Below are positions 37,864 to 48,640 of a stretch of DNA of 64,000 bases, piece by piece (positions within the stretch are counted from its first letter, which is position 1; every line of letters begins with the position of its first letter). This DNA is from Pyrus communis (Eukaryota; Streptophyta; Magnoliopsida; Rosales; Rosaceae): the NCBI RefSeq assembly GCF_963583255.1, contig NC_084817.1, forward strand, positions 16,270,489-16,334,488, given 5' to 3'. The notes beneath the pieces were generated by a model, which did not search any database, was not told where the DNA came from, and saw only the letters and a program-made list of their open reading frames with translations. The position numbers were made by a program, and so were the translations under genes.

Positions 37864-38450
37864 TGTTGGAATTTGTGTTTTATGTGGGACTTGGAGTCCC
37901 ACATCGCCCAAACCTTCTTTGACATCACCTTTATAAGTGAGTGAACTCACTTATAGTTTGAATTGAATTGGGCCAAAGCCATGGACCTTGGGCCTTAGAC
38001 TTGGAGGGTTTGGGTGTATATATTAAATGTCAAAGATGGGCCTTGGGCCTTGGGGCTCTTGGGCTCGGATGGACGAAAAACACAAGTTACGTTTTTTATT
38101 TTTTGGATTCAGTTTTTTCCGAAAGGATAAAACTGATTGAACAGTTACATTCAGTTACATTCGGTTTTTATTTTTTTAAAACTGATAAGCATGAGTGGTT
38201 GTATTTGTTCAATTTATGCCATTATATATATGGCAATAAAATCAGAAACCAATCATCAATTTCATTTTCCGTCCTCCATATTTCACAGAGAAACGCTCAA
38301 TCAATTCGCCAAGAATCCAAGTTCGTGTGCAAGAACTTGGGTTAGATAGTTGTATCCTGCAAGATAGACGTCCATTTGAACTACTGAACTTGGGTTAGAT
38401 AGTTGTATCCTGCAAGATAGACGTCCATTTGAACTACTGCACTGCAAGAT
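37864..38450 (+). repeat. 3' LTR of the deleted copia element
   Basis: Starts TGTTGGAATTTG after a purine tract. It holds a perfect tandem duplication of about 53 bp (38335-38441). The right boundary is an estimate. Confidence 0.6.
38335..38441 (+). repeat. Tandem duplication of about 53 bp
   Basis: Two identical copies of a unit containing gttagatagttgtatcctgc and gacgtccatttgaactact lie head to tail. Confidence 0.95.
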
Positions 38451-38505
38451 AGATCCTTTTCTAGTTGCGGGATCCTGGCCAATGTTAGTTTCAGATGACT
38501 CCTTG

Positions 38506-38929
38506 CAAGGATGGAGCTAGAAATTTCTTTTAGTGGGGGCAACCCAAAAATCAATTAAGAAAACCTTATTATAGTATGACTTATAACCAATATGAAAATA
38601 GGGATGATTTCAAATGATAATGTATCACAATTCCAATGTTACAAATTTTAGTGTAGTAGTGGAAAGTGGCAAAGTGATAAGAAAAATGTTAATACATAAT
38701 TACGCAAGAGTGAGGTTTTTCAGTTTGAATGACAGAACAAGAGCACTTTTGCTCATATAATATTTGATATGGAGTATACGCAGTATGAAACTATGTTGGA
38801 TACTAGGTACATATATTTTCTTCAAAAATAATGCGTGTGTATTATATAATTATAGTCTGCAACTTAACAAGCAAATCACTTGAGTGGGGGGCATATGCCC
38901 CCAGTGAGCCTTCATTGGCTCCATCCTTG
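38506..38929. mobile_element. Small non-autonomous element with inverted ends (hAT-like)
   Basis: Ends CAAGGATGGAGC... and ...GGCTCCATCCTTG form a 12-13-bp terminal inverted repeat around 424 bp. The flanks ACTCCTTG (38498-38505) and ACTCCCTT (38930-38937) look like an imperfect 8-bp duplication, as in hAT elements. A second inner palindrome (gggggcatatgccccc) lies near the right end. No coding capacity. Confidence 0.6.
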
Positions 38930-39355
38930 ACTCCCTTCTAACCCAACGTTAGCTTCAGATGACCCTGTAACCTTGTGCATGAGCAAATCACATTGGCCCC
39001 TAAACGACCACGCGAAATTCAAAAATATTAATCAAAATGATCACACGAAATTCAAAAATAGGAATTAATAGTCTTTTCCATTCTTTTACTTCATCTCCCA
39101 AGCATGAGACTTGGTTATAAAACACATGAAATTCAAAAATACTAATCAAAATGATCACATGAAATTTAAAAATAGGAATTAATAGTCTTTCCCATTCTTT
39201 TCTTCTGTCTCCCAAGCACGAGACTCAGTTATAAATGACACATGTCAAAAATAAGCTGCTAAAAATAAGCAAAAACGGTTATAAACAACGGGCGTCACAA
39301 ATAAGCCGCTAAAAATACGCAAAAAAATGATTATGAAAAATAAAAAAGACGTGGG

Positions 39356-39474
39356 GGAATGCAACACAAAGACTTCCCCAAAGGTCACCCATCATAGTAC
39401 AGCTCTTGCCCAAACTCAATTAACTTTGAAGTTCTGTTGGGATCCGGTGCATATGTATTGGCATGATCACATCT
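39356..39474 (-). pseudogene. 5S rRNA pseudogene
   Basis: Full length but strongly diverged (plus strand: acaaagacttccccaaagg, actcaattaactttgaag, gcatatgtattgg). The helix II partner segments no longer match. Confidence 0.85.
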
Positions 39475-39747
39475 GTTAGTCTATTACTTGTAAATGTATA
39501 TAACCATTTCTTTTAACCATGGCCCTGTAACCTTATGCATGTGCAAATCATACCGGCCCCTAAACGTTCAAGCGAAATTCAAAAATATTAATCAAAACAA
39601 TCACACGAAATTAAAAAATAGGAATTAATTGTTTTCACATTTTTTTCTTCCATCTCCTAAGCACGAGACTCAGTCATCAACAACGTGCGTGACAAATAAG
39701 CTGCTAAAAATACGCAAAAAATAATTATGAAAAATTAAAAAGAGGTG

Positions 39748-39868
39748 GGATAATGCAACATGAAGACTTCCCAAGAGGTCACCCATCCTAGTAGTACTCT
39801 CTCCCAAACTTGCTTAACTTCGGAGTTCTGATACGATTAGATGCAAGTGAGTTGGTATGATCTCATCC
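39748..39868 (-). pseudogene. 5S rRNA pseudogene
   Basis: Full length with many changes, including a rewritten segment gatacgattagatgcaag in place of gatgggatccggtgcatg. Confidence 0.85.
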
Positions 39869-40143
39869 ATTAGTCTATGACTTGTAATAATATATAACCA
39901 TTTCTTTTAACCATGACCCCGTTACCTTATGCATGTGCAAATCACACCGGCCCCTAAATGAACACGCGAAATTCAAAAATATTAATCAAAACGATCACAC
40001 GAAATTCAAAAATAGGAATGAGTGGTCTTTCCCATTCTTTTATTTCATCTTCCAAGCACGAGACTCAATTATAAATGACCCGCATCACAAATGAGTTGCT
40101 AGAAATATGCAAAAAAGAATCATGAAAAATAAAAAAGAGGTAG

Positions 40144-40206
40144 GGGAGGCAACACGAGCACTTCCCAAGAGGCAACACGAGCAAGTGAGTTGGTATGATT
40201 GCATCC
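40144..40206 (-). pseudogene. 5S rRNA pseudogene, internally deleted
   Basis: Only the two ends remain: aggcaacacgagcacttccc joins directly to gcaagtgagttggtatgatt. The internal promoter region is lost. Confidence 0.85.
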
Positions 40207-40496
40207 GTTAGTCTATGACCTGTAATTGTGTATAACCATTTCTATGAACCATGACCCCGGAACCTTTTGCATGCGTAAATCATACCGGCCCCCAAACGAC
40301 CATGTGAAATTCCAAAATATTAATCAAAACAATCACACAAAATTCAAAAATAGGAATTCAGAGTCCTTTCCATTCTTTTCCTTCATCTCCTAAGCATGAG
40401 ACTTGGTTATAAACGACGTACTCCACAAATACGAAGCAAGAAAGACGCCAAAAAAAAAGAACTATGAAACATTAAAAAGAGGTTCCCGGGGGGGGG

Positions 40497-40614
40497 GGAT
40501 GCAACACGAGGACTTCCTAGGAGGTTAGCCATCCTAGTGCAACTCTCGTCCAAACTCGCTTGACTTCGAAGTTCTTATGGGATTTGAGGTATGTGGGCTG
40601 GTACAATTGCATCC
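40497..40614 (-). pseudogene. 5S rRNA pseudogene
   Basis: Full length; several changes (cctaggaggttagcc, gatttgaggtatgtgggctgg). Preceded by a G-run of eleven. Confidence 0.85.
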
Positions 40615-40862
40615 GTTAGTCTATGACTTGTAATTGTATATAACCATTTCTTTAAACCATGACCCTACAACCTCAGGCACATGCAAATCACACCGGCCCC
40701 CAAACGATTACATGAAATTCAAAAATAGGAATTTAGAGTCTTTCCCATTCTTTTCTTTCATCTCTCAATTACGAAACTCGGTTATAAACGACCCACGCAA
40801 CAAATAAGCCGCTAGAAATATGCAAAAAAGAATTATGAAAAATAAAATAAAAAGGAGGTGGG

Positions 40863-40909
40863 AGGATGCAACACGAAGACTTCCAAGGAGATCACCCATC
40901 CTAGTACTA
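40863..40909 (-). pseudogene. 5S rRNA pseudogene, 3' third only
   Basis: Breaks off after ctagtacta and runs into spacer sequence; the internal promoter half is missing. Confidence 0.8.
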
Positions 40910-40947
40910 TACGCGAAAAACAATTATGTAAAATAAAAAAGAGGTGG

Positions 40948-41066
40948 GGGCACGCAACACGAGGACTTCCAAGGAAGTCACCCATCTTAGTACTACTCTT
41001 GCCCAAACTAGCTTGACTTCGAAATTCTGATGAGATCCCGTGCATGTGAGTTGGTATGATCCAACT
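40948..41066 (-). pseudogene. 5S rRNA pseudogene
   Basis: Full length with about ten changes (gggcacgcaac, aaactagcttgacttcgaaat, gagatcccg) and an altered 5' end (gatccaact). Confidence 0.85.
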
Positions 41067-41368
41067 GTTAATGTATAACTTGTAATTGTATATAACCATT
41101 TCTCTTAACCATGACCTTGTAACCTTATGCATGTGCAAATCACACCGGCCCAAAACTATCACTCGAAATTCAAAAAATAGAATTAATAGTCTTTCCCATT
41201 GTTTTCTTTCATCTTCCAAGCATGAGACTCGGTTATAAACGACGTGCGCCACAAGTAAGCAGCTAGAAATACCCCCCAAGCACGAGACTCGGTTATCCAC
41301 GATGCGCACCACAAATAAGCCTCCAGAAATACACATAAAAGAATTATGAAAAGTAAAAAAGACGTGGG

Positions 41369-41487
41369 AGGATGCAACACGAAGATTTCTGAGAAGGTCA
41401 CGCATCCTAGTACTGCTCTCACCCAAACTCGCTTGACGTTGGAGTTCTGATGGGATCTAGTGCATGTGACCTGGTATGATCGCATCC
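41369..41487 (-). pseudogene. 5S rRNA pseudogene
   Basis: Full length with changes scattered through it (gaagatttctgagaagg, cttgacgttgg, gtgacctgg). Confidence 0.85.
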
Positions 41488-41763
41488 GTTAGTCTATGAC
41501 TTGTAATTGTATATAACCATTTCTTTGAACCATGACTTTGCAACCTTAGGCACATGTAAACCACACAGGCCCCAAAACAATCAAGCAAAATTCAAAAATA
41601 TAAATCAAAACAATCACATGAAATTCAAAAATAGAAATTCAGAGTCTTTCCCATTCTTTTCTTTCATCTCTCAAGTATGAGACTTGGTTATAAATGACGC
41701 ACGCAACAAATAAGCCACTAGAAATACGCAAACAAGAATTACAAAAAATAAAAAAGAGGTGGG

Positions 41764-41882
41764 AGGATGCAACACAAAGACTTCCAAGGAGATCACCCAT
41801 CCTAGTACTTCTCTCGCCCAAACTCGATTAAGTTCGGACTTCTGAAGGGATTCGGTGCATGTGAGTTGGTATGATCGCATCC
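41764..41882 (-). pseudogene. 5S rRNA pseudogene
   Basis: Full length; changes include aactcgattaagttcgg and ctgaagggattcgg. Confidence 0.85.
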
Positions 41883-42133
41883 GTTAGTCTATGACTTGTA
41901 ATTGTATAGGATCATTTCTTTAGCCCGGAACCTGTAACTTTTATACATGTGCAAATAACAACGGCCTAAAATGATCACACAAATTCAAAAATATTAATCT
42001 AGACGATCCCACAAAAATTAAAAAATAAAATTAATAGTCTTTCCCATTCTTTTCTTTCATCTTCCATGCACGAAACTCGGTAAGAAACGATGAGCACCAT
42101 AAATAAAATTATGAAAAATAAAAAAGAGGTGGG

Positions 42134-42252
42134 GGCATGCAACACAAGGACTTCTGAGGAGGTCACTCATCTGAGAACTACTCTCGCCCAAACTCGCTTG
42201 ACTTCGGAGTTCTGATGGTATTCAGTGCATGTGAGTTGGTGTGATTGCATTA
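42134..42252 (-). pseudogene. 5S rRNA pseudogene
   Basis: Full length; changes include ttctgaggagg, catctgagaac and gatggtattcagtg. Confidence 0.85.
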
Positions 42253-42313
42253 GTTAGTCTATGACTTGAAATTGTATATAACTATTTCTTGGGCCATGGG
42301 CCCATAAACTTTA

Positions 42314-42991
42314 GGGGCACTTTGATTCAGGTCCAAAAAATTCAGCTGTTTTTGAATTGGGTCCAATTTTATTTCATTTTCTATTACACCTATTTTGCCC
42401 CTGGAATTTTTTTTTTTTTTAATTCTTTAAATTTGAATTCTTTAACATTTTAATCTTCAAATACCTTTATCTACCCGTTTTTTAATTAAAAAGACATTAT
42501 TTCAAATCTTATAAGTTTATCAAAGCTTAAAAGAAACATTGCTAGAGGTAGATAACAAATTTGTGATGTAGGTAGAATCTATGATAGAGGTAGCCTATGA
42601 ACAAAAACCTATTGTATAGATAGATAATACAAAATAATATATGATACAGATAGACTATGAACAATACCTATTGTATAGATAGATAATACAAAATAATCTA
42701 TGATACAGATAGACTATGAACAATACCTATTGTATAGGTAGATAACACAGTTAATTTGTGATATATAGGTAGATAAACACAATTAATCTTATATAGATTA
42801 TCAACAAAATATGTAATATATAGGTAGATAAATACAATTCATGATACAGGCACAGTATAATATAAAAAGATAAATAAATAAATAAAGGACAAGTGATATA
42901 GGTAGATAAAAACCAAAAACAAAATCGTGAAGAAAAATGATATTGAGGGAGGAAACACTAGAGAAAATGCTAATTCGATAGAACTTCAAAG

Positions 42992-43031
<40 letters not shown>

Positions 43032-43469
43032 ACGAAGAACCCAAAACACAAGATTGACTAATACAATTTTTTTTTTTTTAAAGAAACCAATCAAATGTAT
43101 ATTGATCATCCTTATTAAAGGAGGAGCAAAAGAATAATATTATGGTAGAAGACTACTGGGAAAAATAACAGAGGAAGAGAAAGATATTGTGAGGGAGAAA
43201 CAAGAAAAGAGAAATGAACGATTTGGGGAAGGAGAAGAAAAAAAAGGAGATTTATATCCCTAATCCTATAATTAAGGATACGATTAACATTAATCACAAA
43301 CTTAAAAAAAACAGTAATTACTTAATTGGTCAATTTAAGGGTAAATTTGGCAAGAGAATACAAATAAGCTTACGTGGACAATGAATCACTGGACCTAACC
43401 TAAAAATTAAATAAAATTGGACTATAACTAATAATGGCTCATAAAATTGGACTCATATTAAGTTTCCCC
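42314..43469. mobile_element. 1.16-kb element with 9-bp target duplication (Mutator-like size)
   Basis: The flanks 42305-42313 and 43470-43478 are both TAAACTTTA. The ends begin GGGG and are imperfect inverted repeats (ggggcactttgattcaggtcc against ggggaaacttaatatgagtcc read from the other side). A 9-bp duplication is typical of Mutator-like elements. The inside is AT-rich, with a (TA)n run at about 42995-43028 and a roughly 63-bp tandem repeat at 42590-42740. No transposase frame. It sits in a 5S spacer. Confidence 0.65.
42590..42740 (+). repeat. Tandem repeat of about 63 bp
   Basis: Units built on gatacagatagactatgaac and tattgtatagatagataat recur two to three times with small changes. Confidence 0.7.
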
Positions 43470-43581
43470 TAAACTTTATGCATGTGCAAATCACACCGGC
43501 CTAAAACAAACACAGGAAATTCGAAAATAGTAATGAAGACAATCCCACGAAATTGAAAAAATAGAATTAATAGTCTTTCCA

Positions 43582-45487
43582 TGTGAAACCCCATCCCTAA
43601 TTTGTTGTATTTTTATATTGTCAGACTTTTGAATTACCAATTTACCCTTGAGTTGACTTTTGTTGACCGTCTCGTCGAAATGCGTATTTCAATTTTTATT
43701 AATTTGTCTTTATTGTACTCATTGCCACGAACGTGTAGGCATGAACAAATTTAAATTTGAAGTTATAACGAAGATTTTATGTAATAAAATGTCGAAAGTT
43801 TTTAGGATATTTTCGTGTTTTGTCCTTAGTGACCTTGTTTTATGAGCCCCTAGGGCCCACATGTTTCCTCCCTTTTAACCTCCCCGTGACTTCATTCCTC
43901 ATTCCATTTCTAAAAAACACTTTCTTTCTTTCTCACAACACTCTTATCTCTTTCTCCCTATCTACAATCTCGGCTCTCTCTCAAACCATCATCTCCGAGG
44001 GCTTTCCACACAAATAAACAATACAACAACGACAATAACATCCCCATCACCCTGGTGAACTTAGAATCGAAGGAGAAGCCTTCAAACCCTTCCAAACTCA
44101 CTGCACAGTACATTCACTGTTCATTAAGTTTTTCGATGAGTTTCCACGTCCTCCGGCGAAGGTAAGCCTTCGAACCTCATCTAAAAGTTGTGGATCATGT
44201 CTTAATGTATGTTTGGAACTAGTTTTGAGAAGTTTTGGTGATATTTGGACATAGGAATGTCACGGGGAAAGCTTCCCTAGTTTTCCAGTGAGCACCGCCA
44301 TTTTTTAGGCGTTTTTTAGCCAAATCACAGTGAGTTAGCCATCCTGCAAGGTACCATTCTCTTTATCTCGTTGAGAACTATGACTTTCATTTTTGAATCA
44401 CTCGATTTGGTTAAGAATTGAGGAAGTTATGAGCATTTCAAGGTTTGCCCAAAAACCGACTGACGCATGGCCTGCAACTGGGTTAACCCGACTTGGCCGG
44501 ATCCTAGTTCCCAGTCAGTGCGTGGGCGCCAATCTTGGCTTATGCATAGAGGATACGTGCTTCCATTAGAGGTACTGTGCTTCGTCCCAGGCAACTTTTC
44601 TGGCTAACTTTCCGGCGACTCAACTCTGTGTGTGGCAGCGCGTTGGGGTAACTGAGGTTCTCCCCTTAGGTTTTTCGACGTCCTAAATCCATTTATGACG
44701 TCCCTTTTTCCGAAATTCAATCATTTTAGTATAGTTTTATTAATTGGTCCCTTTATGTGCTTAGGTGCATTTGTTAGTGGCGTTTCCGTCCTCCCCTAAT
44801 TCGCAAGGCTCTTCGACGACGAAGTATCTATGAGTGGACCCCTTCTAAAATGCATGATTTTACTATTATAGATGCATACATGAAAAGCATGATTTAATGG
44901 CTACGTTTTATGAAACATTTATGAGTAAATTTGATTTACGCTTCATGAAATATCGTGCTTTAATGGATTTATGTTTACTGAGATATTTATGAATATGATT
45001 TATGATATGATGTTTAAGCTATTGAGCTCTGATGAGATATAATTTGGAAAGATTATGTTCGATGATTTTTATGTGCTTATTCGGTGGTTACTCATACTAT
45101 GTGCCTACTGGCAAATGATATCTATATATGGCTTTGGTCGGGTGATGTAGGGGCTTATGGGTGAATGATATCTATATACGGCTTTGGTCGGGTGATGTAG
45201 GGCGTATGGGCGAATGAAGGCCTTCAGGCAATTTTGATACCACTACTAAGCACACTACATATAATATATGTTTAATGAAGTTTTATGGCATGCTAGGGTT
45301 TTTGGAAAAGCTATTACATATTATACTATTCAGTTTTCATAAACTTTGCGCAATTATGCGCAAAATTTTTATGCATGTTTCACATGTTCTCGGCATATGC
45401 ATTCTTAAATTGGCTTGCGTCACCCTCGGGTGTCGGCCAACACCTGGCCATCCCGTTGTCCTTCGGACACCGGAATCGGGCGTGTCA
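43582..45487 (+). mobile_element. Solo LTR, 1906 bp (gypsy-type ends)
   Basis: Begins TGTGAAACCCCATCCC and ends GGGCGTGTCA, with a GC-rich 3' portion (caccctcgggtgtcggcc, tcggacaccggaatcggg) typical of plant gypsy LTRs. Flanks TTCCA (43577-43581) and TTCCC (45488-45492) are a 5-bp duplication with one change; removing the LTR restores the 5S spacer word tctttcccattctttt. Orientation is read from the LTR's own TG...CA direction and its GC-rich 3' end. Confidence 0.8.
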
Positions 45488-45603
45488 TTCCCATTCTTTT
45501 CTTTCATCTCCCAAGCATGAGACTCGGTCATAAACGACGGGCGCCACAAATAAGTTGTTAGAAATATGCAAAAAAGAATTACGAAAAATAAAAAAGAGGT
45601 TGG

Positions 45604-45723
45604 GGGATGCAACATGAGGACGTCCCAAGAGGTCACCTATTCTAGTACTACTCTCCACCCAAACTCGGTTAACTTTGAAGTTCTTATGGGATTCGGTGCA
45701 TGTGAGTTGGTATGATTGCATCC
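45604..45723 (-). pseudogene. 5S rRNA pseudogene
   Basis: Full length with an extra base; changes include acatgaggacgtccc and ctctccacccaaactcgg. Confidence 0.85.
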
Positions 45724-45996
45724 ATTAGTCTATGACTTGTACTTTTATATACCCATTTCTTTGGCCATGACCCCATAACCTTATGCAAGTGCAAATCACA
45801 CCGGCTCAAAACGATCACATGAAATTCAAAAATATTAATCAAGACAATCCCACGAAATTCAAAAAATAGAATTAATAGTCTTTCCCATTCTTTTCTTTCA
45901 TCTCCCAAAGCATGAGACCCGGTTATAAACGACGCGCGCCACAAATAAGCCACTAAAATACGCAAAAAAGAGTTATAAAAATAAAAAAGAGGTGGG

Positions 45997-46086
45997 GGGA
46001 TGCAACACGAGGACTTCCCAGGAGGTCAACAATCCTAATACAACTCTCGGCCAAACTTGATTAACATTGGAGTTCTAATGGGAATC
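45997..46086 (-). pseudogene. 5S rRNA pseudogene cut by an insertion
   Basis: Runs to gttctaatgggaatccc and is then replaced by retroelement sequence. The missing 5' part of the gene is not found at the other side (about 51730), so the junction is not a simple insertion. Confidence 0.75.
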
Positions 46087-46301
46087 CCTAGCACACAAAG
46101 CTTTTGGTGGAACTCTTACATAAAAGGGTAGCCTCCATGTCTTGTACCCGTGAGTAGCAAAGAAAACACTGAAGAGAAGAATTTACAAAGAGGACAATTT
46201 CTTTTCTCTCGAGTTGCATCTTGGTATATTGCTTCTTCCTGCCTTTTCCACAGGGACGAAGCTTGGCACTTTGAAGCAGCACTTGCGGACCGGCGAGCAT
46301 G

Positions 46302-46559
46302 GATCACTTAGACTTGGTTGGAACTTCATGGGGTGGTTTAGACCACCCACAAGAAATTCATGGAGTTGATGACAGCGGCAAGGAGCGGATCATGTAGACT
46401 TGATTGGAACTTCACGGGTTGGTTTGGACCACCCCGAAGAAATTCATGGAGTTGACGGCAGCGGCTGGGAGCCGATCACGTAGACTTGATTGGAGCTTCA
46501 CGGGGTGGTTTAGACCACCCCGAAGAAATTCAAGGAGTTGACGGCAGTGGCAAGGACGG
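46302..46559 (+). repeat. 86-bp tandem repeat, three copies, in the LTR
   Basis: Three head-to-tail units (starts 46302, 46388, 46474), each with gtagacttgattgg, ggtttagaccacccc and gaagaaattcatggagttg, differing at several bases. Confidence 0.93.
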
Positions 46560-47344
46560 TTCTGTTTTCAGAACTTCTGTCGACTGTTTGTTGATGCTGC
46601 CATGGTGAGCCGGTGGGCTTAGTCTCCATTTTTGGCTTTGGTGAAAGATGAAGAAGAAAGCAAATTTTCTTCATTCTCTCCTGCAAAAGTCGAGAGGAAA
46701 GAAAACAATAAAGAACAAATTTAAAATAAATTTATACCTTGCTGCCCTTTGTTGTTTCTTTTTTTTTCTTTATGTTTCTCCCTTGCTTTCTTGCTTTGTT
46801 CTTCTTTGCCGTCTGTGCTTCTCTGCTGTCTTCTCCCTGTCCTGCTCTTCTTCCTGTTTTTTTTCCTCTGTGCTCTTCTCTATCGTCCTCTTTTTTTTTT
46901 TGTCGATCTCCTCCGTGAAAGTAGTATTTTGTTGCTTCTTTTCCCTCTCAATTCCTGCAGAGTACCTCCTCCTCTTTCTTTTTTTTCTTCCCCCTTGCTT
47001 TTGGATCACATCCTTTTATAGAGAGAAGACATGGAGCAGTTGCTTGCCATTTTCACGAAGTGGAGCGGTTTGGAAGAGCCACTACGTTGATCTAGTTGAA
47101 GACGTGGGACTATGGGATTGTTCTGGAAGCAACCCACTTCTTGAAGTTTCAGAAAGTGATTTTATCCCACCATCTTTTATTCTTATTTATTTAATTTATT
47201 GCAAACAAGTATAGACTTTTAAAGGAGCCAGCCCAATCTTACTTTTCGGAATGAACTCGGGCTGTTTTTCTTTTGGCCCTCTTTAAAGCTCTTTACCTTT
47301 AAGGGCTGTTATTTATTTTCTTTGTGAAAATATATGGCTCAACA
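46560..47344 (-). other. Remaining 3' LTR sequence, T-rich on the plus strand
   Basis: CT-rich stretch 46660-47000 and LTR start at 47344. Long open frames here (for example 46648-47214, plus) are Leu/Phe/Ser-rich translations of T-rich sequence and are not considered genes. Confidence 0.5.
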
Positions 47345-47862
47345 GTTGCCCCCTTAAGCATCGTGCATGGAAACGGTTTTGACACATGTGAGGCTTGAAA
47401 ATTTTTCTCTTCTTTGGCTTTATTCTATGTTTTGAATCGACAGTGACTTGACATCCCAGTAGTGATTTTTCTTTTTCAAGTCACTCGAGTGGGCCAGGAA
47501 TTCTAAGAACATTAGCATGTAGTAGTTTATCCACGTGCAATACAATTGGTGGGAAAATGTATTTTTTATGATTCATGGCTATATCTAATATTGGAGATCA
47601 AATTGCCTACGTACCTTATGAAAGGATCAAGTCAAACATAGCTCATCCCTTACTTTTCAAGATTTTTGTTTTTGTTTTTATGACTGCACCCAGCTTTTAA
47701 TGCTAGGCTGCCTATGTACCCTTTTTGAAGAATCAAGTCATACGTAGTTTAAAGTGCATTTTTTTAGACCACCTTATAGGGATTTACCTAAAGAGCTCAC
47801 TCTCCTTCAATTCCTTTGTCGGTCTCTTCAATTTCTGACCACGCTCGAGACCCAAATCACTT

Positions 47863-48640
47863 TCAAGCAATTTGCTTTTCAACATTGCATGCCATCGAGA
47901 GTAGCTCATCAAATGTGTGAGGCTCTGCAACAGCAACAAAAGTTCCGATCTCGGGTATAAGGTTATGTGAGCACATTAGTACTGCCATCACCTCGGTCAA
48001 TTTCTCTGTGCGTTGTAGTTTTAGGCTTCTCCATCTTGCGATGAAATCATTTACGCTTTCGTTATGCCTTTGCATGCAATTAGCCAAATCCACTAGGAAG
48101 CATTTTCTTTTGGAGCAGATAAAGTGTGCAAGAAATGACTTCTGCATGTCGTCCCATGTATGGATAGAACTTGGAGGCAATTGTGTGTACCAAGTGAAAG
48201 CTGGTCCTTTTAGGTATTGTTTGGTATGCAGACGGGACGAGACGGAACGGAATGGGATTGGACGGGACGAGACAGGACGGAACAGAACGGAGCGGGAGCA
48301 AAGATGCCCTCGGATGGAAACAAGGAGGAAGAAGGAGACGGAAATGTTATAATTTTGTGTTCCATGGATGTGGAACGAGTCGTTCCAGGAGGGTGAGGTG
48401 GAATGAAAATTCACCCAAAACTCGTCCCGTGGAACAGCTCATTTCACCCGTTTTAGGCGCGCCAAACGTGGAACCGAACGCATTGTCCCACTCTGTTCTG
48501 TCCCGTCCCACGTACCAAATGGTACCTTAGGACTGCATAAATTGCCTTATTAGCTAGGCATCGCATTGTGATGTCTCTCCACAGGCTCAGTAGAAATGAG
48601 CTAGATATTCTTGTGGGGTGCCATTTATGCCATCAAATTT
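47863..48640 (-). pseudogene. Gypsy gag domain, split by a MITE
   Basis: Read on the minus strand, the retrotransposon gag domain is recognisable: KGPAFTWYTQLPPSSIHTWD, FLVDLANCMQRHNESVNDFI, RWRSLKL, and EPHTFDELLSMACNVE. About 35 residues upstream (around 48530-48595) are separated from it by the insertion at 48213-48526; excising the MITE and one TTA copy puts both parts back in frame. Gag forms the virus-like particle that packages element RNA. Other stops further upstream also break it. Confidence 0.8.
48213..48526. mobile_element. Tourist-like MITE (PIF/Harbinger type), 314 bp
   Basis: Ends GGTATTGTTTGGTATG and, from the other side, GGTACCATTTGGTACG, are imperfect inverted repeats. TTA lies on both sides (48210-48212 and 48527-48529), the 3-bp duplication of PIF/Harbinger elements. 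Inside are repeated gggacgagacgg-like words. No coding capacity. Confidence 0.8.

Larger units (their letters stand above)
35802..38450 (+). mobile_element. Internally deleted Ty1/copia element
   Basis: Direct repeats TGTTGGAATTTGTGTTTTAT start at 35802 and 37864. About 160 bp are shared, with three small differences, then the left copy breaks off into gag at about 35962 while the right copy continues as a longer LTR to near 38450. A purine-rich tract (aatgtggggtat) precedes the right LTR. The left LTR end and primer-binding site are deleted, so the element could not prime its own reverse transcription. The right-hand end of the 3' LTR is uncertain. Confidence 0.75.

Noticed and set aside
46648..47214. 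188-codon frame rich in Phe, Leu, Ser and Cys, looking like a membrane protein
   Set aside because: It reads T- and CT-rich LTR sequence. No known domain, and the hydrophobic character follows from base composition.
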